Origin: JAKFWF01 sp963741505
Lineage (GTDB): Bacteria; Pseudomonadota; Alphaproteobacteria; Rhizobiales; Hyphomicrobiaceae
Direction: 5' to 3'
NCBI GenBank assembly: GCA_963741505.1
Contig: CAVUIJ010000011.1
Coordinates: 115,135-179,134 of the forward strand
DNA length: 64,000 nt
The number at the start of each line of letters is the position of its first letter. Position 1 is the first letter of the stretch. The notes beneath the pieces were generated by a model. That model searched no databases, was not told the DNA's origin, and saw nothing but the letters and a program-made list of their open reading frames with translations. Shown piece after piece: positions 36,764 through 46,107 of this stretch. Both the position numbers and the translations under genes were made by a program.

Positions 36764-36804
36764 GTGCGAAAGTTTCGACCTGAGGGAGGTCGAAATTTTC
36801 GCAC
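36764..36804. terminator. 18-bp hairpin, possible two-way terminator
   Basis: GTGCGAAAGTTTCGACCT (36764-36781) pairs with 36787-36804 through 18 positions with one G-U, around the loop GAGGG. It lies between the GGDEF-EAL stop and the convergent rlmB stop. No T-run follows on either side, so it may slow or stabilise transcripts rather than terminate them classically. Confidence 0.45.
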
Positions 36805-36835
36805 GGCGCTCGCGCCGGCGACCCTGGCAGCTCGC

Positions 36836-36874
36836 GCCGAGCGAATGCGATAGCGATCCATGATTTCGCTCGGC
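36836..36874 (-). repeat. 39-bp palindromic repeat, copy 2
   Basis: Reverse-orientation copy of the element at 175-213, with the same length and the same GCCGAGCG/CGCTCGGC ends. It lies just after the rlmB stop side of the gap. Confidence 0.6.
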
Positions 36875-36878
36875 GGTA

Positions 36879-37757
36879 TTATGCCGGCTTGGCTGCAACC
36901 CGGCGTCGCATGGCGGCCAGATGCAGCGTGACGGCGGCGGCGTTGGAAACATTCAGGCTGGCCAGAGGACCCGTGCCAGAGATCCTGACCAGCGCGTCGC
37001 AGTGCTCGCGCGTCAGTTGACGCAGGCCGCGGCCTTCGGCACCAAGGATGATGGCGACGCGGCCCGAGAATGGCTCGGCCTCGGCCGCCTTGTCGCCGGT
37101 GCCGTCGAGGCCGATGCGGCGGTAGGCGAGGCTGCCCAGTTCGTCGAGGGCGCGGGCGAGGTTCGCCACCAGCACCACCGGCACATGCTCGAGCGCGCCC
37201 GACGCCGACTTGGCGAGCACGCCGCCGAGCGGTGGGCTGTGGCGGCGGGTCATGAGCACGCCTTGCGCGCCGAACACCGCAGCCGATCGCAGGATCGCAC
37301 CGACGTTGTGCGGGTCGGTCACCTGATCGAGGACGACGAGGGGACCGCTCGCGTCCGGCAGGTCGGCCAGCTGCTCGAGGGTCGGCTCCGGCAGCGGCTC
37401 GCATTCGAGCAGGATGCCCTGGTGCACGGTATCGGCGCCCAGGCGCCGGTCGAGGTCGCGCGGCGTGACCCGGTTGAGCTCGATGCCGGCATGGCTTCGC
37501 GCCGCAAGCGCGTCCTTGAGGCGGTTCTCGCCGTTGTCGGTGACGAACACCTGATTGACGACGCGAACGGGATTGCGCAATGCCGCCTCGGCGGCGTGGA
37601 CGCCGAAGATCAGGGTCGGGCCGTCGGCTTCTCCGCCGTCGCCGCGCACTTCATCGCGGCCGCGGCGATGAGGACGGTCGTTCTCGCGTTCCGGCCGTCC
37701 GCGCTGCTCGTTCGACTGGGCGTTGCGGTAGTAGTTTGGCTTCGGGCGCTTGGACAT
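36879..37757 (-). CDS. rlmB: 23S rRNA (guanosine-2'-O-)-methyltransferase RlmB, TrmH family
   Basis: A 292-residue SPOUT methyltransferase. The charged N-terminal 45 residues are disordered, then comes the L30e-like RNA-binding part from TLIFGVHAAEAAL. The three SPOUT motifs are PHNVGAILRSAAVFGA, IILGAEGRGLRQLT and PLASLNVSNAAAVTLH, the last forming the knot that binds SAM. It would methylate G2251 (E. coli numbering) of 23S rRNA. It is transcribed away from the tRNA-Tyr gene, and rlmB beside a tRNA is a frequent alphaproteobacterial arrangement. Confidence 0.92.
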   Translation of the reverse strand: MSKRPKPNYYRNAQSNEQRGRPERENDRPHRRGRDEVRGDGGEADGPTLIFGVHAAEAALRNPVRVVNQVFVTDNGENRLKDALAARSHAGIELNRVTPRDLDRRLGADTVHQGILLECEPLPEPTLEQLADLPDASGPLVVLDQVTDPHNVGAILRSAAVFGAQGVLMTRRHSPPLGGVLAKSASGALEHVPVVLVANLARALDELGSLAYRRIGLDGTGDKAAEAEPFSGRVAIILGAEGRGLRQLTREHCDALVRISGTGPLASLNVSNAAAVTLHLAAMRRRVAAKPA

Positions 37758-37962
37758 GTGGTGGCGGTACTCGGGTTAATCGAAATCCAGGTTTGCTAGG
37801 CTCTTAGCCGGTTATGCCGACGAACCGAAGCGCGAAACCGCGCCCGTCGCCTAAGCCACGCGATTATCAATTGACAGGGGGCACCCCCTCAACGATAACG
37901 CTCGCGGCCGGTGCTGCTCCTGTTGGGTGCGCGCCGCGTCGCTGCTTGTTCGAGGCAGCCGG

Positions 37963-38047
37963 GGACAGGTGCCCGAGTGGCTAAAGGGGACGGACTGTAA
38001 ATCCGTTGGCTTCGCCTACGCTGGTTCGAATCCAGCCCTGTCCACCA
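37963..38047 (+). tRNA. tRNA-Tyr (anticodon GTA)
   Basis: 85 bases including an encoded CCA. The acceptor stem is GGACAGG with CCTGTCC. The anticodon stem ACGGA/TCCGT holds GTA at 37997-37999. A long variable arm (GGCTTCGCC-type) and the GGTTCGAATCC T-loop are present, as expected for a class II tRNA-Tyr. Confidence 0.96.
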
Positions 38048-38071
38048 TTCCCTTTCCCTTCATCAACTCGC

Positions 38072-38791
38072 TCACCGACCCTTGGCTTTGCGCCAGGTGG
38101 CGAAGTCGGTCTTCGACTGCTCGTCGGTCGGGGGATAGAGGCCGAGGATCGAACGGCCCTCTGCCACCTTCTCGGTGACGAAATCCTCGAACGCGGTCAT
38201 CTCGACGGCCTCGTCGGCGATCTCGTCCGCGATATGGGCCGGGATCACGACGCAGCCGTCGATGTCGCCGACGATAACGTCGCCGGGCCACACCGGCGCG
38301 TCGCCGCAGCCTACGGCCACATTGATGTCGAGCGCCTGATGCACGGTGAGGTTGGTTGGCGCCGACGGCCGGTGATGGAAGCTCGGGATGCCAAGCTTGG
38401 CGATCTCGGCGGCATCGCGAAAGCCGCCGTCGGTGACGATGCCGGCGACGCCGCGCTTCATCAGCCGCGTCACCAGGATCGAGCCGGCCGAGGCGGCGCG
38501 CGCATCCTTGCGGCTGTCGATCACGAACACCGCGCCCGGCGGGCATTCCTCCACCGCCTTGCGCTGCGGGTGGCCGCGATCCTGGAACACCGTGATCGGG
38601 TTCAGGTCTTCGCGTGCCGGGATATAGCGCAGCGTGAACGCTTCGCCGACCATCGTCGGCTTGCTCGCGTCGAGCGGATGCACGTCCTGGATCATCTGGT
38701 TTCGAAAACCGCGCTTGAACAGCGCGGTGCAGATGGTGGCGGTGCTGACGGTCTTGAGCTTGTCGCGGGTAGCGGGCTTGAGCTTCGACAT
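38072..38791 (-). CDS. RraA family protein (HMG aldolase / oxaloacetate decarboxylase-like)
   Basis: A 239-residue RraA-fold protein. The metal/substrate region reads VTDGGFRDAAEIAKLGIPSF, with conserved Arg-Asp, followed by GDVIVGDIDGCVVIPA. Family members act as class II 4-hydroxy-4-methyl-2-oxoglutarate aldolases or oxaloacetate decarboxylases; the RNase E inhibitor role belongs to a narrower group. As the last gene of the tctB-tctA-dehydratase operon it probably cleaves or decarboxylates a 2-oxo acid made by the dehydratase. GGAG lies five bases before the ATG. It is 114 bases downstream of the dehydratase stop. Confidence 0.85.
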   Translation of the reverse strand: MSKLKPATRDKLKTVSTATICTALFKRGFRNQMIQDVHPLDASKPTMVGEAFTLRYIPAREDLNPITVFQDRGHPQRKAVEECPPGAVFVIDSRKDARAASAGSILVTRLMKRGVAGIVTDGGFRDAAEIAKLGIPSFHHRPSAPTNLTVHQALDINVAVGCGDAPVWPGDVIVGDIDGCVVIPAHIADEIADEAVEMTAFEDFVTEKVAEGRSILGLYPPTDEQSKTDFATWRKAKGR

Positions 38792-38905
38792 GGGAACTCC
38801 GGTTGGAATGCTTTTGTCTATCCAGAAACTCGAAGCGAAAATGCCAACAGAATCAGCAATGGCACTCCCGTTTCATCCATCCGGGTGCGCGGAGCGAATG
38901 GAAAC

Positions 38906-40650
38906 TCAGTTGATGTCTGGTTCGCGCACCGGGTGCGCCGAAGCCGGTCTCGAGGAAATCGAAGTCGCAGCCGTCGTTGGCCTGTTTGATGTGGCGGGAG
39001 AACATCCAGCCGTAGCCGCGCTCGTAGCGGGGTTGCGGCTTCGGCATTGCGGCGCGGCGTTGGCCTAGTTCGGCGTCGGTGACCTCCAGTTTGATCGTCC
39101 GGGCGGCGACGTCGACCGTGATCTTGTCGCCGGTCTTGACCAGCGCCAGCGGTCCGCCGACATAGCTCTCGGGCGCGACATGCAGGATGCAGGCGCCGTA
39201 GCTGGTGCCGCTCATGCGCGCATCCGAGATGCGGATCATATCGCGCACGCCCTTTTTCACGAGCTTGGTCGGGATCGGCAGCATGCCCCATTCCGGCATG
39301 CCGGGGCCGCCCTGCGGCCCGGCATTGCGCAACACCAGCACATGGTCGGCGGTGACGTCGAGGTCCTCGCGATTGATGTTCTTCTTCAACTCGTCGTAGG
39401 TGTCGAACACCAGCGCCGGGCCGGTATGCTTCAACAGTCGTGGCTCGCAGGCGGACGGCTTGATGACGCAGCCGTCGGGCGCGAGGTTGCCCTTCAGCAG
39501 CGCCAGCGCACCTTCCTTGTAGATCGCCGTGTCGAGCGTGCGGATGACGTCGTCGTTGTAGACCTGGGCGCCTTCGAGGCTCTTCGACCACGGCTCGCCG
39601 GATGCGTTGATCAGCGTCAGATCGAGCATGCCCTGCAGCCGCGACATGAGACCGAGCAGGCCGCCGGCGTAGTAGAAATCCTCCATCAGGTACTCGGTCC
39701 CGGACGGGCGGATGTTGGCGATCACCGGTACCTTGCGGCTCGCCGCGTCGAAATCTTCCAGGCCGATGTTGCGCCCCGCGCGCCGCGCCATGGCGAGCAC
39801 GTGGATCACGGCGTTGGTCGAGCAGCCCATCGCCATCGCAACCTTGATGGTGTTGTGGAACGCGGGCTCGGTCAGGATCTTCGCCGGCGTCAGGTCCTCC
39901 CAAACCATGTCGACGATGCGTCGGCCGGCGGCCGAGCACATGCGGATGTGGTTGGCGTCGGCGGCGGGGATCGACGACGTGCCGGGCAGGCACATGCCCA
40001 TCACGTCGGCGAGTGCGGTCATGGTAGAGGCCGTGCCCATGGTCATGCAGACGCCGTAGGAGCGGGCGATGCCGACCTCCATCTCGCCCCAGTCCTTCTG
40101 GCGTGATGTTGCCGGCGCGGCGCTCGTCCCAGTACTTGAAGGCGTCGGAGCCGGAGCCCAGGACTTTGCCGTGCCAGTTGCCGCGCAGCATCGGGCCGGC
40201 GGGGACGAAGATCGCCGGCACGCCGGCGCTGATTGCGCCGAGGATCAGACCCGGCGTGGTCTTGTCGCAGCCGCCCATCAGCACGGCGCCGTCGACCGGC
40301 TGCGAGCGGATCAGCTCCTCGGTCTCCATGGCGAGGAAGTTGCGGTAGAGCATGGTGGTCGGCTTCACCGTGCTCTCGGAAAGCGAGATCGCCGGCAGCT
40401 CGACCGGGAAGCCGCCGGCCTGCAGGATGCCGCGCTTGACGTCGTCGACGCGGGTCTTGAAGTGGGCGTGGCACTGGGCGAAGTCCGACCAGGTATTGAT
40501 GATCCCGATGACCGGGCGGCCTTTGAACTCGTCGACGGCATAGCCCATCTGGTTCATGCGGCTGCGGTGGCCGAACGAGCGGAAATCGTCGGGCGCGAAC
40601 CAGCGCGCGCTGCGCAGTTGGTCGGCGGTCTTCTGCTTGTAGGCGGTCAT
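38906..40650 (-). pseudogene. IlvD/Edd family sugar-acid dehydratase (L-arabinonate dehydratase-like), two +1 frameshifts
   Basis: An Fe-S dehydratase turning an aldonic acid into a 2-keto-3-deoxy acid. Corrected length is 580 residues. The cluster cysteines are Cys60 (SDFAQCHAHF), Cys128 (MGGCDKTTPG) and Cys201 (SYGVCMTMGT). This spacing is that of the characterised L-arabinonate dehydratase group. The first break is an extra base in CC 40094-40095, after NITPE; the second is in GGG 38931-38933, near the end. Correcting the second restores the usual tail GAPVREPDIN and a stop at 38906. The substrate may be L-arabinonate, D-xylonate or a related acid. GGGAGG precedes the ATG. It is third in the tct operon. 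Confidence 0.85.
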
Positions 40651-40684
40651 GGCGTCGCCTCCCGGGCGTTGAGTGGAAATTGGC

Positions 40685-42187
40685 TCAGCCTTCCTTGAAG
40701 GCTTCCTCGCGGGTCTTGCCGAACGACGGCAGCAGCACCAGCGCCAGCAAGGCGGCGGCCAACATCAGCATCACGGCGCTGATCGGCCGGGTGAGGAACA
40801 CGCTGGCGTCGCCCTTGGACAGCAGCAGCGCGCGGCGCAGGTATTCCTCCATCATCGGGCCGAGGATGAAGCCGAGCAGCATCGGCGCCGGCTCGCAGTC
40901 GATCTTCTTGAAGACGTAGCCGAGGAAGCCGAACACCACCATCAGGTAGACGTCGAAGGTCGCGTTCGACAGCGAGAACACGCCGATGGCGCAGAACACC
41001 AGGATCATCGGATAGAGCAGGTGGTAGGGCACCGAGATCATCCTGACCCAGATGCCGATCAGCGGCAGGTTGAGCACCAGCAGCATCAGATTGCCGATCC
41101 ACATCGAGGCGATCACGCCCCAGAACAACGCCGGCTGCTCGGTCATCACCGAGGGCCCCGGTTGCACGCCCTGGATGATCATGGCGCCGATCATCAGCGC
41201 CATCACCGGGTTCGACGGGATGCCGAGCGTCAGCATCGGGATGAACGACATCTGCGCGCCGGCATTGTTGGCGCTTTCCGGCGCGGCGACGCCCTCGATT
41301 GCGCCGCGGCCGAACTCGTGCCGGTTCTTCGACACCTTCTTTTCCAGCGCATAGGCGCCGAACGAGGCGAGCGTCGCGCCGCCGCCGGGCAGGATGCCGA
41401 GGATCGAGCCGAGCGCGGTGCCGCGCAGGGTCGGTGCGATCATGCGGCGGAAGTCGTCCGGTGTCGGCCACAGGCCCTTCACCTCCTTGACCATCACGTC
41501 GCGGCTGCCCTCACCCTCGAGGTTGGCGATGATCTCGCCGATGCCGAACATGCCCATTGCGACGATGACGAAGCCGATGCCGTCGGCAAGTTCGGGCAGA
41601 CCGAAGGAGAATCGCTGCGCGCCGGAATTCACGTCGGTGCCGACTAGGCCGAGCAGCAGGCCGAGCACGATCATGCCGAGCGCATGCAGGATCGAGCCGT
41701 TGGCGAGCACGATCGAGGCGATGAGGCCGAGAACCATCAGCGAGAAATATTCGGCCGGGCCGAACTTCAGGGCGAGCGCGGCAAGCGGTGGCGCGAACAG
41801 GGCAATCAGAAAGGTGCAGACGGTGCCGGCAAAGAACGAGGCGATGGCCGCGATCGCAAGCGCGCGTCCGGCCTTGCCCTGCCGCGCCATCTGGTGGCCG
41901 TCGAGGGCGGTGACGACGGAAGACGTCTCGCCCGGCAGGTTGACCAGGATGGCGGTGGTCGAGCCGCCGTATTGCGCGCCGTAGAAGATGCCGGCCAGCA
42001 TGATCAGCGCCGACACCGGCGGCAGGCCGAATGTCGCCGGCAGCAGCATTGCGATCGTCGCGGCCGGGCCGAGGCCCGGCAGCACGCCGATGGCGGTGCC
42101 GAGGAAGCAGCCGACGAGGCACCACCACAGATTGATCGGTGTGCCGGCAACGCCGAGGCCAAGCCAGAGATTGGAAAGGATGTCCAT
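40685..42187 (-). CDS. tctA: tripartite tricarboxylate transporter large permease, TctA family
   Basis: A 500-residue inner-membrane protein with about eleven helices. It carries the family signatures GVLPGLGPAATIAMLLPATF near the N-terminus and the second repeat GILPGGGATLASFGAYALEK near residue 265. It imports carboxylates with a sodium or proton gradient, using a TctB small subunit and a TctC periplasmic binding protein. tctB lies six bases upstream. No TctC gene is in the island, so the binding protein must be encoded elsewhere. The dehydratase gene follows after 34 bases. Confidence 0.94.
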   Translation of the reverse strand: MDILSNLWLGLGVAGTPINLWWCLVGCFLGTAIGVLPGLGPAATIAMLLPATFGLPPVSALIMLAGIFYGAQYGGSTTAILVNLPGETSSVVTALDGHQMARQGKAGRALAIAAIASFFAGTVCTFLIALFAPPLAALALKFGPAEYFSLMVLGLIASIVLANGSILHALGMIVLGLLLGLVGTDVNSGAQRFSFGLPELADGIGFVIVAMGMFGIGEIIANLEGEGSRDVMVKEVKGLWPTPDDFRRMIAPTLRGTALGSILGILPGGGATLASFGAYALEKKVSKNRHEFGRGAIEGVAAPESANNAGAQMSFIPMLTLGIPSNPVMALMIGAMIIQGVQPGPSVMTEQPALFWGVIASMWIGNLMLLVLNLPLIGIWVRMISVPYHLLYPMILVFCAIGVFSLSNATFDVYLMVVFGFLGYVFKKIDCEPAPMLLGFILGPMMEEYLRRALLLSKGDASVFLTRPISAVMLMLAAALLALVLLPSFGKTREEAFKEG

Positions 42188-42193
42188 CGGGCC

Positions 42194-42769
42194 CTATACG
42201 GCAATGAATGATCGAATTGCGCGCAAGGCTCTGGCGAGCGGTGCCAGGAGCCGGCCGATGATCTCGGAAAGGGCGGCCAGAATCGGGTCCAGCAGCGGCT
42301 TGAGCCATGGCTCGAGCCACGTCCCGTAAAGTGGCATCGGAACGCCCAGTCCCTGCACGAACACGACGACGCAGAACATGACGAGAGCGATGAGCCCGGC
42401 GGTCGCCTTCCAATCGAAGCGGAACTCGCGGCTGGCAGCAGCACTGACAATGCATAGCGCCAGCAATGCCACCACTACCCCGGCGCGCGGCAGCAGCAGG
42501 CCGAACAGTGCGTTCGCCGTCAGGATCAGCGCCATCGGCTTCCAGACGATGTCGGTGATCGCCACACCCTTGGTGATGAACGAGCGCACCAGCGAGACGA
42601 GACCGACGGCGACGAGGATCGAGGCGAGAACGAGAGGGAAATAGCCGGGTCCCATGCGGCCGGCAGTGCCAATGCGGTAGCGCTGGCCGATCCACAACGC
42701 CGCCGCGCCGAAGCCGACGTAGACGAGCCCGGCCCAGAAATCCTTGGGGTTGGAAATCTTCGACCGCAT
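42194..42769 (-). CDS. tctB: tripartite tricarboxylate transporter small subunit, TctB family
   Basis: A 191-residue protein with four hydrophobic segments. The first is FWAGLVYVGFGAAALWIG and is followed by the conserved short motif GRMGPGYFPLVLASILVAVG. It forms the membrane complex with TctA. The ATG at 42769 has GAGGG five bases upstream. It is the first gene of the operon whose predicted promoter (TTGACA 42907-42902, TACGAA 42884-42879 on the minus strand) leaves a leader of about 100 bases. Confidence 0.9.
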   Translation of the reverse strand: MRSKISNPKDFWAGLVYVGFGAAALWIGQRYRIGTAGRMGPGYFPLVLASILVAVGLVSLVRSFITKGVAITDIVWKPMALILTANALFGLLLPRAGVVVALLALCIVSAAASREFRFDWKATAGLIALVMFCVVVFVQGLGVPMPLYGTWLEPWLKPLLDPILAALSEIIGRLLAPLARALRAIRSFIAV

Positions 42770-42911
42770 GTCGGCCCTCTGCGACTGGAACGTTTGCCCT
42801 GCCACCCTCGGCGGGCGATCGATATTCCATTGGGAGTGAGCCTGCGACGACCATGGCCGCGGTGACAAGCTGCAATCTTTCGTAAGCGGCGATCCGGCGC
42901 CTGTCAATCTA

Positions 42912-42944
42912 CTGATGCATTAGTTTGACAGCTTAATGCATCAG
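42912..42944. promoter_or_regulatory. GntR-type double operator and divergent promoters, copy A
   Basis: Two 12-bp sites, CTGATGCATTAG (42912-42923) and TTAATGCATCAG (42933-42944), lie 21 bp apart start to start. A plus-strand -35, TTGACA 42925-42930, lies between them, with TATGCA at 42949-42954 as -10. On the minus strand TTGACA (42907-42902) and TACGAA (42884-42879) face tctB. The same layout recurs at 53668-53743. Confidence 0.75.
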
Positions 42945-43004
42945 CGCGTATGCATGATCGGCCAGTCGACGCGTTCGTCCTCACATGCCGCGACCAGAAC
43001 TGCC

Positions 43005-43703
43005 ATGACCATAACTGCCTTCAAGAGTGCGGGAGACCTCGACCCGTCCCGGCAGGCCGCAGCTCAGGTGTTCGAGCGCCTGCGCGAGATGATCATCTCG
43101 CTCGATCTGGCGCCGGGTACCGTCATCAACCGGCAGGCGCTGCAGCAGCAATTCGGCTTGAGTTCGACGCCGGTGCGCGATGCATTGATGCGGCTCGGCG
43201 AGGAGGGCCTCGTCGACGTCTTCCCGCAGAGCGCCACCCGCGTCAGCCTGATCGACGTCGCCAAGGCGCGTCAGGCCCAGTTCCTGCGGCGCGCGGTCGA
43301 GCAGGAGGCGGTGCGGATCCTCAGCGCCGTGCCGGATAAGGACTTCCTGCCGGAGCTTCGCGACATCATCGAGCAGCAGCGACAGGCAGCGGAAGGGCAT
43401 GATCTTGCGATCTTCTATGCCCTCGACCGTGATTTCCACCGCCGCATCTATGAGGCAGCGGGCGCGCCCGATCTGTTCACATTGGTGCGTCAGCGCAGCG
43501 GCCACATCGACCGGCTGCGCCGTCTCAATCTGCCGGTCGCCGGCAAAATGCAGCAGATCATCCGCGACCACGGGTTGATCGTGAAGGCGATCGCCGCCGG
43601 TGACGCCGTCAAGGCGCAGGCGCACGTGCGCGATCACCTGGCGCGCTCGCTCGCCTATAGCCCGGCGCTCAAGGACAAGTATCCGGGATATTTTGTCGGC
43701 TGA
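43005..43703 (+). CDS. GntR family transcriptional regulator (FCD/FadR subgroup)
   Basis: A 232-residue regulator. The winged helix (about residues 12-80) has VFERLREMIISLDLAPGTVI and FGLSSTPVRDALMRLGEEGL, and the C-terminal FCD ligand domain has LDRDFHRRIYEAAGAPDLF with metal-binding His and Asp. FCD members usually sense small carboxylates. It is divergent from tctB, with the double ATGCAT operator in between, so it probably represses both itself and the tct operon. The matching operator at 53701-53733 ties it to the second operon. The ATG at 43005 starts the conserved part; an ATG at 42936 inside the operator is less likely. Confidence 0.9.
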   Translation: MTITAFKSAGDLDPSRQAAAQVFERLREMIISLDLAPGTVINRQALQQQFGLSSTPVRDALMRLGEEGLVDVFPQSATRVSLIDVAKARQAQFLRRAVEQEAVRILSAVPDKDFLPELRDIIEQQRQAAEGHDLAIFYALDRDFHRRIYEAAGAPDLFTLVRQRSGHIDRLRRLNLPVAGKMQQIIRDHGLIVKAIAAGDAVKAQAHVRDHLARSLAYSPALKDKYPGYFVG

Positions 43704-43808
43704 GCGGTGCCAGGCTCGGGGCCTCGCAATTGCTCAGGGGCAGTGAAGACATAGGTCGGCACCAACAATCGATCGTCAACCGCGCATCGGCAGTTGGCGA
43801 ACGGCGCA

Positions 43809-45014
43809 TCAAAGATCCTTCGCCGTCGTGCGGCGGACCTTGGCATCCTTGCGCTTCAGCACCTTCGGATCGAGCCTGGTGCCGATGCCGGCGCCCTTCG
43901 GCACGGTGATCATGCCGTTCGCGATCGGCGGCAGCTCGGTGACGAAGCGGTGGTACCAGCCGTAGTAGAAGGCGCGGACGATCTCCTGCACCCAGCAGTT
44001 GCGGGTGTTGAGGGCAAGGTGGGTCGAGACCAGCAGCGCCACCGGACCGGTGCAGTCGTGGAAGGCAACCGGCGTCTGGTAGGGCTCGGCCATGGTGGCG
44101 ATCTTCTTCGCTTCCGACACGCCGCCGCACCAGGTGACATCCATGATCACCATCGACAGCGCCTCGAGCTCGAGCAGGTAGCGGAAGTCGGCGCGGCCAC
44201 CTCTCGTCTCGCCGACCGCGATTGGTGAATGCGTCGCGCGAGCGACCTCGCCGATCGAGTTCATGTGCTCCATGAACACCGGGTCCTCGACCCACATCGG
44301 CGAATACTCTTCAAGCGCCTGCGCGATCTTGATCGCCTGCGGCCGGCTCCACATCGAATGCAGCTCGTAGGCGACTTCCATCTTGTCGCCGCAGGCTTTG
44401 CGGATCTTCTCGAACGGCAACAAACCCTTTTTCAGGTCGGCCTTCGAGATCCAGTGGCCCTGGGAAGCCTCCGCCGCGTAATCGAGTGGCCAGATCTTCA
44501 TCGCGTCGATGCCCATTTCGAGCAGTGAAAGGGCAAGTTCGTCGGCGTTGTTGAGGAACGCGTTCAGGTCCTCGTACTGGCCCTTCTTGGCGTCAAGGCC
44601 GAAGTTTCCCGTGCCTTGCGTCGGCTTGGTCTGCACGTAGGAGTAGCCGGCGCAAGTGTTGTAGACCTTGATGCTGTCGCGCACGCGGCCGCCGAGCAGA
44701 TCGCACAAGGGCAAATTCGCTGCCTGGCCGAGGATGTCCCACAGCGCAATGTCGATCGCCGAACGCCCGCGCATCTCGGCGCTGGCCGAGGAGAAGCCGA
44801 CATAGCCGGTGAGCGCGCCTTGGATGCCCTCGACGTTGCGCGGGTCCTTGCCCATCAGTGCATGCGCGATGATGCCGTGGATGTGCGCCTCGGCGGCCTC
44901 CGGTCCATAGAACGTCTCGCCAAGGCCGACCAATCCGTCGTCGGTGTGCACTTGGACCCACAGCAGGTTGGGGAACTCGGCAACGCGGACGGTCTCGATG
45001 GCGGTGACTTTCAT
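43809..45014 (-). CDS. enolase-superfamily sugar-acid dehydratase (mandelate racemase/muconate lactonizing type)
   Basis: A 401-residue TIM-barrel enzyme with a capping domain. Magnesium ligands are suggested by VAYELHSMW, WVEDPVFMEH and AVGETRGG. A catalytic Lys sits in GIDAMKIWPLD, and the His/Asp region is VAFHDCTGPV. The lone KxW pattern (not KxK) resembles acid-sugar dehydratases rather than mandelate racemase. It would dehydrate an aldonate or similar hydroxy acid. AGGAGG lies seven bases before ATG 45014. It is the last gene of the long opp operon and gives the island a second, unrelated dehydratase. Confidence 0.85.
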   Translation of the reverse strand: MKVTAIETVRVAEFPNLLWVQVHTDDGLVGLGETFYGPEAAEAHIHGIIAHALMGKDPRNVEGIQGALTGYVGFSSASAEMRGRSAIDIALWDILGQAANLPLCDLLGGRVRDSIKVYNTCAGYSYVQTKPTQGTGNFGLDAKKGQYEDLNAFLNNADELALSLLEMGIDAMKIWPLDYAAEASQGHWISKADLKKGLLPFEKIRKACGDKMEVAYELHSMWSRPQAIKIAQALEEYSPMWVEDPVFMEHMNSIGEVARATHSPIAVGETRGGRADFRYLLELEALSMVIMDVTWCGGVSEAKKIATMAEPYQTPVAFHDCTGPVALLVSTHLALNTRNCWVQEIVRAFYYGWYHRFVTELPPIANGMITVPKGAGIGTRLDPKVLKRKDAKVRRTTAKDL

Positions 45015-45034
45015 GGACTGTCCTCCTGCGCGAT

Positions 45035-46003
45035 TCAAACAACGACGTTGATGAGCGGCTCGCCCCGGGCCAAGCGGCGGATGTTGCCGGCGATCGTTTG
45101 TTGGCGACGGTGGATGGTGCCGTGCGTCCAGCCGCTCATGTGCGGCGTCATGACAAGGTTGGTCAGCTCGTGGAACGGCAGTCTGCTGGGTGAGCCGGTA
45201 GGGTTCGCGGGCGTCGGATAGGAGTACCAGGTGTCGATGATCGCGCCGCCGATGCGGCGGGCTTTCAGCGCATCAAACAGCGCCTGCTCGTCGATTACTG
45301 GCCCGCGGCCAACGTTGAGGACGATTGCCGCGGGTCGCATTGCGGCGAGTTCTCTTGCGCCGATGAGCCCCTTGGTGTCGTCGGTCAGCGGCAGCGACAC
45401 GACGATCGCATCGGCCGCGGCCATGAACCGGTTGAGCTGATCGAGGCGGAAGCTCTGGTCAACGATCGCCGAAGCCGTAACGGCAGAGCGGTTCGCCACG
45501 ACCACCCGCATGCCGAAGGCCTTGGCGCGGGCGGCGATCGCCTGGCCGATGTGGCCGAAGCCGAGGAGGCCGATGGTGTCGGCACCAAGTTCCGTGCGCA
45601 TCGCGTCCGACCGGCCGGCCCAGTATTTCCATTCGCCCTTGCGCAGCCGAGTGTCGGCATCGACCAGCGGCACGTGGCGGGACAGCAGCGCCGTCATCAC
45701 GTACTCGGCGATAGCCGTCTCGTGGCCGAAGGCGTTGCACAGTCTGGCGCCGGCCGGCAGGCGGGAGATGTCGATCATGTCGGTGCCGGCGGCGGGCGCA
45801 TGATAGAGCTTCAGCGCCGCTGGCATCGGATCGGATGCCGTCAGCTTGATGCCGATGATGACGTCAGCTGCAGCGAATTGCTCGCGCTCGCCCGGCTTGT
45901 CGAGTGCGTCCGACAGATCGACGATCTCATGGACGCTGTCGAGCAGGGCCTCGAAGCCATTGCGGAAGTTACCAGCATTGGCGCCGTGGAATGCAATTTT
46001 CAT
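45035..46003 (-). CDS. D-2-hydroxyacid dehydrogenase family protein
   Basis: A 322-residue NAD(P)-dependent dehydrogenase. The Rossmann motif is GLLGFGHIGQAIA near residue 145, with NVGRGPVIDEQALFDAL near 228 and the terminal catalytic His region MTPHMSGWTHGT near 292. The usual Glu/His pair region is present, although the sequence between is short. It would reduce a 2-oxo acid or oxidise a D-2-hydroxy acid in the pathway. Its stop is 20 bases before the next start, so the two are one operon. Confidence 0.88.
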   Translation of the reverse strand: MKIAFHGANAGNFRNGFEALLDSVHEIVDLSDALDKPGEREQFAAADVIIGIKLTASDPMPAALKLYHAPAAGTDMIDISRLPAGARLCNAFGHETAIAEYVMTALLSRHVPLVDADTRLRKGEWKYWAGRSDAMRTELGADTIGLLGFGHIGQAIAARAKAFGMRVVVANRSAVTASAIVDQSFRLDQLNRFMAAADAIVVSLPLTDDTKGLIGARELAAMRPAAIVLNVGRGPVIDEQALFDALKARRIGGAIIDTWYSYPTPANPTGSPSRLPFHELTNLVMTPHMSGWTHGTIHRRQQTIAGNIRRLARGEPLINVVV

Positions 46004-46029
46004 TTGCTGCCCTTCAGAGCGAATTTTCC

Positions 46030-46088
46030 GGTGCCTGGCTTTAGCCTGGCACCGTCAAGAGCAAGGTGCCAGGCTGAAGCCAGGCACC
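46030..46088. repeat. paired 24-bp palindromic repeat, copy 1
   Basis: Two 24-bp units, 46030-46053 (GGTGCCTGGC...TGGCACC) and 46065-46088, are near-exact reverse complements around 11 bases, and each unit is itself an imperfect palindrome. A second copy lies at 58711-58773. It occupies the 104-base gap between the SDR stop and the dehydrogenase start in the same operon. Confidence 0.7.
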
Positions 46089-46107
46089 TGTCAGATCGAG
46101 TACAACG

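Noticed and set aside
36764..36874. A small gene in the GGDEF-EAL/rlmB gap
   Set aside because: The gap is filled by a hairpin and the 39-bp repeat; no frame with a ribosome site was found.
42936..43004. An N-terminal extension of the GntR regulator from ATG 42936
   Set aside because: That codon lies inside the second operator site and upstream of the predicted transcription start, so ATG 43005 is preferred.
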